Position numbers and translations under genes: made by a program. The notes beneath the pieces were generated by a model, which was not told the origin of the DNA, searched no databases, and saw only the letters and a list, made by a program, of their open reading frames with translations. From positions 671,728-735,727 of the forward strand of contig CAUYUJ010019348.1 of NCBI GenBank assembly GCA_963575745.1: 64,000 nt of DNA, in the 5' to 3' direction. This DNA is from Prorocentrum cordatum (taxonomy: Eukaryota; Sar; Dinophyceae; Prorocentrales; Prorocentraceae). Positions 31,601-37,464 of the stretch are shown here, piece by piece (the stretch's first letter is position 1; every line of letters starts with the position of its first letter).

Positions 31601-32536
31601 CGATTGTAGTGGGAGCGGGGGCTTCTTAGCCCCCTTCATGTAAATCTTTTGGGAGTCCATCAGCATTTGGCGAGTTGCCTCGCGTGTGCGTTCTTCTGCT
31701 ATTCGCATGCGTTCCTCATCCGCCTCAACTCGCTGGGCCTTCTGTTCATCCTTGGTTGCTAGCCCTGGTTGTTGTGACTGGCTGGAGACGCCGGGCGAGT
31801 TTCCTCGCATTCCAGGAAGACTAAAGAGCGTGTCTTTTTCTTCCTGGGTCATGGGCACCAGTCCCCGTGGAGCCGGAGGAGGCTTATCCTCTTCGTCTTT
31901 CGGCTCCACGTGACCCATGATCCCGAGACGACGATTGATCTCTGCGATCTCGTCCTGCGTCATGGGGATCAGTGGCGGATGGCCCTCCTTATGAGGAGTT
32001 TTACCCCTGTTTGGGCTCAGACATTCATTATTTCCTACGGGGCATCCCGGCCTGTGGTTCGGGAACGGCTGGGAACAAGGTCCGCAAGCTGCTTGAGGCC
32101 TATACAACTTGCGAGCCGCGATAACGTTTCGCAGCTGTGTCCGCACTTCTTCAATTTCAGGGCGGCGGATGTTTGTTGCCAGTTGATATCCTCCGCGGAT
32201 GGCCTTACCCTGGGCGCCCCTATAGGCAGGGTTGCCCTTGCCGAAGGCCGAGTGTTCCCCTTTACGGCGTCTTGGGCCATTGCCTATACTCTCGAGGAAG
32301 CCGCGCCTGTGGATGTGGCTCTCCTCTGACACGCGGATGGGAACGAGACCTTCCAACATTCTCATCAGAAGAGGCTGCCGAAGCAGCCTGATCGGAAGCC
32401 GGCGGAGGCGCCTGCGGAGGCTCCTGTGCGATCCCAGGTGGATCGGCCAATAGAGGCAGGTTTCCCTGCTGGCTGGAGCTCGGCGCAAATGGCGCTTGTG
32501 CCGATGGTGATGGTGCTTCAGGCTCGTCAGGATCAA
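28592..32536 (-). CDS. copia-B Pro-rich protein with Tpt1/KptA-like RNA 2'-phosphotransferase domain
   Basis: 1314-codon open frame; the first 70 or so residues overlap gag in another frame and are probably not used. Order: a Cys-rich patch (C-G-P-C...G-C-P-V-G-N-N-E-C), Met/Glu/Gln-rich charged segments repeating P-M-T-Q-D-E-I/P-M-T-Q-E-E-K, a Ser/Pro/Ala linker, the Tpt1-like domain (residues about 515-785), then a long Pro/Met/Gln-rich tail. It overlaps gag by 275 nt and the RING gene by 89 nt, each time at a +1 offset, suggesting frameshift expression. Thirteen hairpins lie in it (28819-32456). A homologue is present in copia-A. Confidence 0.75.
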   Translation of the reverse strand: MILTSLKHHHHRHKRHLRRAPASRETCLYWPIHLGSHRSLRRRLRRLPIRLLRQPLLMRMLEGLVPIRVSEESHIHRRGFLESIGNGPRRRKGEHSAFGKGNPAYRGAQGKAIRGGYQLATNIRRPEIEEVRTQLRNVIAARKLYRPQAACGPCSQPFPNHRPGCPVGNNECLSPNRGKTPHKEGHPPLIPMTQDEIAEINRRLGIMGHVEPKDEEDKPPPAPRGLVPMTQEEKDTLFSLPGMRGNSPGVSSQSQQPGLATKDEQKAQRVEADEERMRIAEERTREATRQMLMDSQKIYMKGAKKPPLPLQSKAKSETLAPKLSSEVKPKARFEDLGPDVHMEAPHSETPRSPIGATPAQGSEPKQQPQDPGEERRRPPSRSSSIAKKAMAFERTGYAPAPASPAAARSKRSDEGALSRGTWVPTIRGSASRGSPRGNPPGAAAAASSSSGAAASSATEAPARGNPPVDQLHRPGDTSFTSDSPSVVRDRLALRNLPPIRSVDEEFMRKCRQDNIIPRSNHTLKQLSKALSRICRHAPDRAHDPVWDLATFDDHDGWINLVELVNKYPWKTGRSRHDGYNPRHDEAKVITANLYGRSVDHLAAIMMEVAHVREPDGEEKERLQFKVLARDSGEPEIFIRASQGHSWTLKAPWSLYNYIVLCDQLAGRPAPYPEVAMHGTRWGAFEGIMRHGLSCRPEHNTKKRGTGRSRIQFVPTVRRRAVDSGWDPDSDIIIFVHWHKAMQDGMKFCWSENGVLLSEGNNGIIEPYYISHVEDLATGKHWRNPEDMGDRQARVPPAMLSAPGRWADVGSASVEYQWSRDQEGVDPPMVYLHREVGDHYSPATLGNQPEVHQIFMITESEAGSAAPSRAPSQGPSAVSWQAISTSDLDQIAAALNPEQVEQLADRLYQQDPWAAGQGAMSAMATRNRQAMQGNLPINGLRAEMPEPQGDPQTFGRIFGEPARFEQMHGSPSQSMHTPKGMTPMATPPAQSPFGTPGRPATNGTLMERIAAARAEHGTALLNMMPPGTPTSQQGNLPGTPSHHRPFAGQTTVAGVPDNYRARVAAAVQQVQSHNLPHPSGQRWRPAWSWEPEGPNPMDPARQRAFIPAFNAHPSMAQGQRPPPARMNPPLYPDGSRVPNKFVREMADQFHSLTNVRCSDQSMYPHMAIMPAPTTPDVAVQPTAHSISSGSRGVPDYIRQTCHTQRACFRRRQAVQNVRDHSLAAALEVVRNRGSPLRGNSPAVTPTASVPAAGVPEVLDPSGAPPAAFMPSETVLERAAGISQSSRCGSFHWDGRYLCGMSRRISAQGKCLPFEV
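30180..30985 (-). other. Tpt1/KptA-like RNA 2'-phosphotransferase domain in copia-B
   Basis: Blocks in family order: L-S-K-A-L-S-R-I-C-R-H-A (the L-S-K-x-L-S-x-x-L-R-H start of Tpt1), D-G-W-I-N-L-V-E-L-V, R-L-Q-F-K-V, I-R-A-S-Q-G-H-S-W (signature R-A-x-Q-G-H-S), M-H-G-T-R-W-G-A-F-E-G-I-M-R-H-G-L, S-R-I-Q-F-V (H-I-H-F in typical members), D-S-G-W-D-P-D-S-D-I-I-I-F-V, then G-M-K-F-C-W-S-E-N-G-V-L-L-S-E-G. Known enzymes use NAD+ to remove the 2'-phosphate left when tRNA-type ligases join RNA, via an ADP-ribosylated intermediate. The R-H, Q-G-H-S and S-x-N blocks are kept; the H-x-H is replaced. Confidence 0.8.
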
Positions 32537-35504
32537 AGTCCACCTCTACCTCACCGTTGACTTCCATCATGAGGATTGTGGCTTCGTCCTCGCCTAGCCC
32601 GCAACCGTCGCCCTCTTCTTCTTCTGATGTAGAACTACCAATAATGATGGCCATTGGCGCAGCCGGGACAGGCAGGTTTCCCTGCATAGCCGGCGCCTGT
32701 GCGTCGCTCGGCTGTCCCGGGGTAGGAGGTGCGGTTGTCGGCTCAGGCTCGTTGCCGAGCACAGGCTGCCCAACAATGTTACGCATGGCCGTGTTATTTG
32801 GCCATAGTCCCGCCGCCTGGAGACCCCATCCTGGCGGAGGAAGAGCCTGGCCGCGCATGGCGATGACCCTTTCAAGGGCATCGTGCCATCTCCCTCGGGA
32901 GTACCACACATGCCTCTGCACGTCCTCAGGGCGCACGCTGTCGATAAGGGTCAAAGCTGCCAACACTAACTCCGAGTCGTCACAGGCATCCGTGTCCTGC
33001 AGCATCATGATGCCAGCTTCGATGCTTTCTTGACTCTCGGGGTATGCGATGGGCAATACCTCGTGCATCCTCATGAGGGTTTGCAGTAGTGTGCGTGGTC
33101 CGTACTCGCCTGGAGCAAGCGAACCAGGGGGTACAAATGGGACCTCTGGTGCGCCTGCAATGAAAGCTTGAACGAACGCTTGAGACTCCATTTCTATAAG
33201 TTCATCGTTATTTCGGGGATAGATAGGCCTGCTTCCAGGCGGGAGTTCGGGAGGAGGTTGGAGGTTGCGGTCAACCTCTGAAGGCGAGGCCTCTACAGTG
33301 ACGTCCTCGTCACTGCTCTCGTAGGCCATGATGTTGCCTGGGTTCCCGAACATCCAGTCGAAGAAAGATAAAGGCTGGTTTCCCAGCGTTCCGTGTTCCA
33401 CGGGAGTGAGCTCGTTGTTGCCAACAACGAACCTGCGGACGCACTCGAGATAGTACGCGTACAATCCATGACCATACGCCTCGAGCTCGTCGACGTTGTC
33501 CATGCAAGTGGCCCAAGTGTAAAATATCTGTTCCATGGCCTCAAAATCTTGGAGGCTCAGATATTCGATGAATGGTCCACTTGAGCCAAAATGGACCTCG
33601 GTCGATCTGCCCTTTCCATTTCCCTTCGCTGGACAATCTCTCACAAGATGGTCGGTACTGTCGCACTCATGGCACTTAAGAACCTGGCCGTCTCTACCTC
33701 GCGGGTTTCCCCGCCTACCCTTGCCTTTTCCTGAAGTCTCTCTACGGCCTTTGCCACGGCCCTTTCCCCCGAAGAATATCTCATCATATTGTTCATCTGA
33801 GAGCCTCTGGAGGAATGCCGCGATGCCTCGTCCGTTCAACCTCCGACGGCCTCGTTTACCTTTACCTTTTCCTTTGAAGCTCCTCCGTATCCTCCTCCTA
33901 ACACGACGCACTGGTTTTCGCGCGAACCTCCTCCACCTCCGTTTAGCCTGTTGTAATAACCAAAACAAGTGTTCAGCACGCTGATTGCCATTATCCATAT
34001 TCACGATATCTGACCAATCGAAAGCTTCAACACCGTCTGATGATATAGTAGCTGCGTCGGTGCCGGAGTCGAAATCCTCGTCTCCCAAGTAGGTGGATAC
34101 ACCGTCGGCTAGGGGGTTTGATTCACCCCATAGAGAACGGTGTGGTTGAGGTTCTCTAGAAGGAGGGCTGGTTGCCCAGCTTGGTTGTGATCGATCTCCT
34201 GCTAGTAAAGCAATGGATTCTCCAGGATCATCGGCCCATATGCTTGAGGGCCCGTTTCCAGGCTGGGCTTCAGTGGTTAAGGTAGTGTAGAAATTCCAAC
34301 TACCAGATCCCCTTCCCCTTCCAAACACAGATCCTATGTTGCCAGGAGACCGTTCTGATAGGTGACCTATAGAACGCGTCCTCTCGAGCAACTCATCATG
34401 CTGTTGTTGTGTTCGGGGCATTTGATGATTGAGTGGCTGCAAGGGTTGCATGGCTCGCTGGTTGCCGACGCCTAAGGCGCGGAACAGGATCGTGGTTAGT
34501 AGTTGGAAGTTGGGATGGTCAAGCCCCACCGACTGTGCCTCAAGTCGGGCCATTTCGAATCGGGTAAGAGTGACATCGTTTCGTTCTCCGCGAGGCACGT
34601 GGAAGTCGATGAACTGTGCGCCGGAAGTGAGCTGGCGCTCATCTTCCAGGCGCTCGAACTTCATGCTTAAGAGGAACATGATGTAGGTCACTGGGTCGGT
34701 GTGGACCCCATCGATGTCAGCACCATAGTTGATAATGTCAGGCGGTACCCTCATGGCGAGTGTCCTCGCTAGGCCACCCAGGCCGCGTTGTATGGCGGCC
34801 GCTTGGGCCTGTGGCGTCATGCGTCCGCTTGTGACGTTGAGCCACGCGTTGCCCTCATAAACGTACTCGCGGAAAGGTACGTTGCCTTGAGGGTCCCAGT
34901 ATGGGCCATGTGTTTGCCCATCGGTGCTGTTGTCTCCACGACGCATGCGTCCGATTGCTGCCCCCAGCGCGAACCATATGATAGCGAAGATAACCAGCCC
35001 AAGGCTGTGTAAATAGGGGTGGTTATTAGGCGCGTTGCCGCGCTGGAGTAGCGCCTTGTCGAGTCTTCGAGGCGCTCTATCTGGCGGATATCTCCGCCCA
35101 TGCTTCAAGTGCTGCGCTTTTGGCTCGTTGCCGAGCGGTTGGTAGTAGCGCAATGATGAAGCATATATGGTACCGATGTTGTTGTCTAGACGTCGTACCT
35201 CTCGTGTTGCTTCTTGCGCTTGGATAGATCCTCGTAAACGTACTGGGAGTGGTAGCGCAGGGTGGTAAGTGGTCACGAGGATCGTGCCGAAGAGTACAAG
35301 GATGAGAAGAGCAAGAGCTGACCACACGAGAGCGCGGCCAGCTCCGCTACCAAGTCGAAAAAGAGCCTGGTAGGTCAAATAGCATCCGTCTCCATGGGAG
35401 GCGGATGACCTCACATTGCATCCAATTCCATGTCGAAGGAATACGACACGGGGAGTGGATGGGTATGATAGGATAAGATCGATGTATCGGTCTTTCCAAT
35501 ACAT
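32262..35504 (-). CDS. copia-B Gag with two membrane segments and a zinc knuckle
   Basis: The ATG at 35504 lies inside the 5' LTR and the frame runs through the primer-binding site, giving about 1080 residues; a later start is possible. Two hydrophobic segments occur at residues about 58-79 and 166-186, the second conserved in copia-A. Then come the Gag core M-T-P-Q-A-Q-A-A-A-I-Q-R-G, K-F-E-R-L-E-D-E-R-Q-L and P-N-F-Q-L, a highly basic region (about 517-555: R-R-W-R-R-F-A-R-K), Gly-Lys-Gly repeats, and a C-x2-C-x4-H-x4-C zinc knuckle near residue 610. The acidic C-terminal third ends at 32262. It packages the element RNA; membrane association is inferred. Eleven hairpins lie in this frame. 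Confidence 0.8.
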   Translation of the reverse strand: MYWKDRYIDLILSYPSTPRVVFLRHGIGCNVRSSASHGDGCYLTYQALFRLGSGAGRALVWSALALLILVLFGTILVTTYHPALPLPVRLRGSIQAQEATREVRRLDNNIGTIYASSLRYYQPLGNEPKAQHLKHGRRYPPDRAPRRLDKALLQRGNAPNNHPYLHSLGLVIFAIIWFALGAAIGRMRRGDNSTDGQTHGPYWDPQGNVPFREYVYEGNAWLNVTSGRMTPQAQAAAIQRGLGGLARTLAMRVPPDIINYGADIDGVHTDPVTYIMFLLSMKFERLEDERQLTSGAQFIDFHVPRGERNDVTLTRFEMARLEAQSVGLDHPNFQLLTTILFRALGVGNQRAMQPLQPLNHQMPRTQQQHDELLERTRSIGHLSERSPGNIGSVFGRGRGSGSWNFYTTLTTEAQPGNGPSSIWADDPGESIALLAGDRSQPSWATSPPSREPQPHRSLWGESNPLADGVSTYLGDEDFDSGTDAATISSDGVEAFDWSDIVNMDNGNQRAEHLFWLLQQAKRRWRRFARKPVRRVRRRIRRSFKGKGKGKRGRRRLNGRGIAAFLQRLSDEQYDEIFFGGKGRGKGRRETSGKGKGRRGNPRGRDGQVLKCHECDSTDHLVRDCPAKGNGKGRSTEVHFGSSGPFIEYLSLQDFEAMEQIFYTWATCMDNVDELEAYGHGLYAYYLECVRRFVVGNNELTPVEHGTLGNQPLSFFDWMFGNPGNIMAYESSDEDVTVEASPSEVDRNLQPPPELPPGSRPIYPRNNDELIEMESQAFVQAFIAGAPEVPFVPPGSLAPGEYGPRTLLQTLMRMHEVLPIAYPESQESIEAGIMMLQDTDACDDSELVLAALTLIDSVRPEDVQRHVWYSRGRWHDALERVIAMRGQALPPPGWGLQAAGLWPNNTAMRNIVGQPVLGNEPEPTTAPPTPGQPSDAQAPAMQGNLPVPAAPMAIIIGSSTSEEEEGDGCGLGEDEATILMMEVNGEVEVDFDPDEPEAPSPSAQAPFAPSSSQQGNLPLLADPPGIAQEPPQAPPPASDQAASAASSDENVGRSRSHPRVRGEPHPQARLPREYRQWPKTP
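33580..33602 (-). other. Spliced-leader-like sequence inside copia-B gag
   Basis: In sense, ACCG, five bases, then CATTTTGGCTCAAG; the last 15 bases (CCATTTTGGCTCAAG) match the 3' part of the dinoflagellate spliced leader exactly. It is translated in frame as T-E-V-H-F-G-S-S, just after the zinc knuckle. Copia-A does not keep it at the aligned place. Confidence 0.45.
35341..35352 (-). promoter_or_regulatory. copia-B primer-binding site
   Basis: Sense TGGTAGCGGAGC directly after the 5' LTR, with no spacer. Its complement ends in CTCCGCTACCA, as expected for a tRNA acceptor end with CCA, and is close to the 3' end of eukaryotic initiator tRNA-Met, the usual copia primer. Related sites: 35791-35802 (copia-A), 37191-37202 (copia-D), 58714-58725 (copia-C). 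Confidence 0.8.
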
Positions 35505-35622
35505 AGCGAACACTAAGGTAAGTGTCCGGGCAAATAGGGCGCGCGTGCCTTGAGCCAAAGGCAACGGCGCGCGAGCTATACTCCCGATACTATAACATCT
35601 CCCAAAGAGCTACCCTTAAAGT
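35353..35622 (-). repeat. copia-B 5' LTR
   Basis: 270 bp, paired with 19613-19882. The primer-binding site abuts it on one side and the ACCTT duplication on the other. Contains the Gag ATG (35504) and a stem-loop with spliced-leader-like loop (35541-35577). TGTTATAGTATC occurs about 20 bp inside the sense 5' end, resembling a usual copia LTR start, but both LTR copies extend beyond it. Confidence 0.9.
35541..35577 (-). promoter_or_regulatory. LTR stem-loop with spliced-leader-like sequence
   Basis: Sense GCGCGCCGTTGCC, loop TTTGGCTCAA, then GGCACGCGCGC: a GC-rich stem with two small bulges. The 19 bases CCGTTGCCTTTGGCTCAAG match the dinoflagellate spliced leader except for one substitution and a two-base gap. 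Copia-C has an equivalent stem with different sequence and a TGGTTCAA loop (near 58870-58905), and both are followed by CCCTATTTGCC. The copia-A 5' LTR has GTCGGCTCAAG at the same place. Confidence 0.6.
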
Positions 35623-35627
35623 ACCTT
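35623..35627. repeat. Target-site duplication ACCTT, right copy
   Basis: Matches 19608-19612. Copia-A gag continues immediately outside both copies. Confidence 0.85.
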
Positions 35628-35802
35628 TGCTTGGACAGAGGTATCGCTGCGAGTATCCTTGCGGTACTGCGTAGTTATATACATTCTTCCGCGCAATTCC
35701 ATTGCACCCTGATGTTCCACCATATTTGTAGTCCACCAGCTACTGCCGTGAATGGTGAGGAGTCGAGCTAGAGCTGACCACCATAGGCCAGCCCCGCTAC
35801 CA
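35628..35802 (-). pseudogene. copia-A Gag, N-terminal part, cut by copia-B
   Basis: Reads from the 5' LTR through the primer-binding site (K-L-G-S-G-A-G-L-W-W-S-A-L) to a segment that aligns with copia-B Gag (L-G-S-G-A-G-R-A-L-V-W-S-A-L) and stops at the copia-B insertion. The next copia-A residues, S-L-R-Y-Y-T-P, are found on the other side of copia-B near 19590. This continuity is the main evidence for nesting. Confidence 0.8.
35791..35802 (-). promoter_or_regulatory. copia-A primer-binding site
   Basis: Sense TGGTAGCGGGGC, one base different from copia-B, directly adjoining the 5' LTR at 35803. The same initiator tRNA-Met-like primer is inferred. Confidence 0.7.
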
Positions 35803-36070
35803 AGTTTGAAGGGGGCTGGAAGGCCCAGCCAACAACTTCGCCTCAGGCGAAGCCGAGCTCCCGCTCTGCTGTACCGTAGTAGCGATAGTCCCAGTATGAG
35901 AGGAGATGCCATCTCAAGCAATAGGAAGATCCGTTTGGTCTCGATAGCGATTGTGTGCCTCGCAATGAGGCGCAGTCATATTTGGGCGGCCGGCCGCTTG
36001 AGCCGACGCGGCCGCGGGCGCACGCTCGCTTCCACTCCTCACGTCCCTCAGCTCGCTGTATAATAAGAAG
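35803..36070 (-). repeat. copia-A 5' LTR
   Basis: 268 bp; matches 4053-4276 apart from a segment of about 36 bp present only here (about 35997-36035) that holds a GGCTCAAG loop between CGGCCG arms. The + strand starts AGTTTGAAGG and ends near TAATAAGAAG. The right edge is less certain than for copia-B because no exact target duplication could be found. Confidence 0.7.
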
Positions 36071-36545
36071 GCCAACATCAATGTCTTTCCTTAGTCGTTT
36101 CAAATGCCTTGCATTGGGTGTTTGAAGAATTTGGGCGTTTGCTCATGTTCCGCTTTCCCACTGCCCAAGATGGTCCCAGCGGCCACCAAGATGGCCCAGG
36201 AACTCCTCAGAAGCGGCCCCCGAGGTAGCCTCCTGACGGCCCAAGAGGATCCGAAGGCTACAAAGAGGTCCAAGGAAACCCCGAAGAGGCCCTCAGGAAA
36301 CTTCCAGGAGGCCGCAAGAGTGCCCCAAGAGGCTCCCAAGAGGCCTCCTTCTCCTCCTTCGCCTCCTTTTTCCTCCCTCTCCTCCTCGTTTTTTTCATCC
36401 CCACGTGTTCTCCGAAAGGTTTCAGCAACGGCTGGGGGTGCACATGATCCGATAGCCTGGCCGAGCTCTGGCCACAACGTTCGGCCACCTAGGTTCTTCC
36501 AACAAGCAGGGTGTGGCAATTCGCCGTAGGCGTTTTGATCCGCCG
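36071..36545. repeat. Satellite unit with family E copy 3
   Basis: Opens with TTTGAAGAATTTGGGCGTTTGCT, similar to the start of the unit near 3090, so copia-A landed in or beside this satellite type. CCCAAGATGG-like units lie at 36160-36350, a C/T tract at 36345-36400 and the conserved body at 36395-36545. Confidence 0.6.
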
Positions 36546-37202
36546 CCCCGCACGGCGATGTTGCGCGCACGGCCCCCTAACCCTCTCTGGAGAGCTGCAG
36601 TTTGCTGATGCGGGGCCATGCGAGCACCTGCGAAAGCCAGCCATTCGGTGATCATCGGCACATTCCTGTACGTTCCCAGCTGAATCCCAACATTGGGGGT
36701 CTGTTGTTGTCGCTGTCTCGATTACGGTGACTATGTCTGCTAACGGATCCATTGCACAACCATCTGAGAAAATAGATAACCGCCTCCACACGTTTCAGCC
36801 GTGAGTTAATTCTACTCAGGCGCATTTCCTCTAGCAATTCCCGTTTTCGTGAGTGCGGTCAAACGTCGAGGTTGGAGGCTTCGCACATTTCCGTGCGGTA
36901 TGTTTCCTGGCTCGGGTCGTTGGGACTTGGTGTCCGATTCTCCGCTCGGAGGGACTACAGGTCTGATGGGCTTGACGTGCGACAACACTATGAAAATATG
37001 TTGAACCTCGCATGTTGGCTCTGGTAAGTCGAGCTCGTGTCTAAGCTCATACCCGGAATCCATAATAGATCCACGGAATCGCGGATGGAGTTTGGGCCCT
37101 TAGTCGGGAGTGAAAGCGTTCACGTGGACCGTGCCAACAAAAACAAGCAGGTACGATCACATGGGGGGTAACCGCACGAGAGTGTGGCCAACTCCGCTAC
37201 CA
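36540..37202 (-). pseudogene. copia-D: gag fragment with primer-binding site
   Basis: Primer-binding site at 37191-37202 (complement of ACTCCGCTACCA). Downstream in sense, a Gag-like N-terminus reads T-K-T-G-I-A-R-G-N-A-P and, nearer 36600, R-M-A-P-H-Q-Q-T-A-A-L-Q-R-G-L-G-G, which matches the M-T-P-Q-A-Q-A-A-A-I-Q-R-G-L-G-G block of copia-B. One hairpin lies at 36883-36896 (sense GCACG-GAAA-TGTGC). The rest of the element is missing; satellite family E replaces it on the left. Confidence 0.6.
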
Positions 37203-37372
37203 GACCGAACTCAACATGGTAACGGCATGGTGCATTGCTACCTCTCACACTGGAAGTCTGGAGGCACTTTATAATGTGTGAAGATCAGGGCGGCATGTCC
37301 TTTCCTCTTAAATGGTTGGTTGGTTTGGGTCCTGTTGGTTCCGTGCCCCTCCCAGAGAGAGAGAGAGAGAGA

Positions 37373-37404
<32 letters not shown>

Positions 37405-37464
37405 ACACATAGAGAGAGAGGTTGATATAATAAACAAAACAACACAACACAGAGAAGCCCAAGG
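37203..37464 (-). other. copia-D 5' LTR remnant and GA microsatellite
   Basis: By position, sequence right of the primer-binding site should be LTR, but it does not align with the other LTRs beyond a few bases. A (GAGA)n microsatellite occupies about 37352-37420. Confidence 0.35.

Larger units (their letters stand above)
20000..35136 (-). repeat. GNRA-type 14-nt hairpin family, copia-B set (39 copies)
   Basis: Starts: 20000, 20151, 20177, 20784, 21571, 22209, 22469, 22876, 24200, 24709, 25791, 26049, 26665, 27108, 27197, 27732, 27765, 28248, 28329, 28819, 29431, 29686, 29734, 29995, 31138, 31219, 31670, 31795, 32456, 32672, 32747, 33227, 33374, 33701, 34167, 34250, 34756, 35030, 35123. Type form GCAGG-GAAA-CCTGC. 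Thirty-five loops fit GNRA (24 GAAA, 7 GCAA, plus GAGA and GTAA). Stem classes with kept pairing: GCAGG/CCTGC, GCGGG/CCCGC, GCGAG/CTCGC, GCTCG/CGAGC, GCTGG/CCAGC, GCCTG/CAGGC, GCGTG/CACGC, GCGCG/CGCGC. Three reading frames are used (x-G-N-x-P, A-G-Q-P-A or A-G-K-P-A, S-G-V-T-C). None lies in the LTRs. Confidence 0.9.
19613..35622 (-). mobile_element. copia-B: complete nested giant Ty1/copia-type LTR retrotransposon
   Basis: 16,010 bp, minus strand, with 270-bp LTRs at both ends (about 9 differences), ACCTT target duplication and a 12-nt primer-binding site abutting the 5' LTR. It is about three times the length of common copia elements. The extra length is a large Gag, a Tpt1-like protein, a RING-retropepsin and methyltransferase-like genes ahead of integrase, RT and RNase H. 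It is young but not intact: in-frame stops at 26749, 25378, 25099, 21901 and 21037, and frameshifts near 24700 and 22345. It disrupts the gag of copia-A. Confidence 0.9.
4053..36070 (-). mobile_element. copia-A: outer giant Ty1/copia-type LTR retrotransposon, interrupted by copia-B
   Basis: Minus-strand element. Removing copia-B and one copy of the target duplication leaves about 16.0 kb. It has related LTRs at 4053-4276 (3') and 35803-36070 (5'), about 93% identical where they align by my count, and a primer-binding site at 35791-35802. Its gene order matches copia-B: Gag, Tpt1-like protein, RING-retropepsin, methyltransferase-like region, integrase, RT, RNase H. Several frameshifts and in-frame stops (TAG at 5191, 5395, 6013; TGA at 13186) show that it is decayed. 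Its LTRs are more diverged than those of copia-B, in agreement with copia-B having landed in it later. Confidence 0.85.

Noticed and set aside
27108-32685. Recurring peptide motifs Q-G-N-L-P, R-G-N-P-P and A-G-Q-P-A as a protein repeat domain
   Set aside because: The motifs differ with reading frame while the underlying 14-nt hairpin stays the same, and hairpins also occur in untranslated regions. The signal is at the RNA/DNA level.
35560-35605. TGTTATAGTATC as the true 5' end of the copia-B LTR
   Set aside because: Both LTRs share about 20 more bases beyond it, and the ACCTT duplication fits only the longer boundary.
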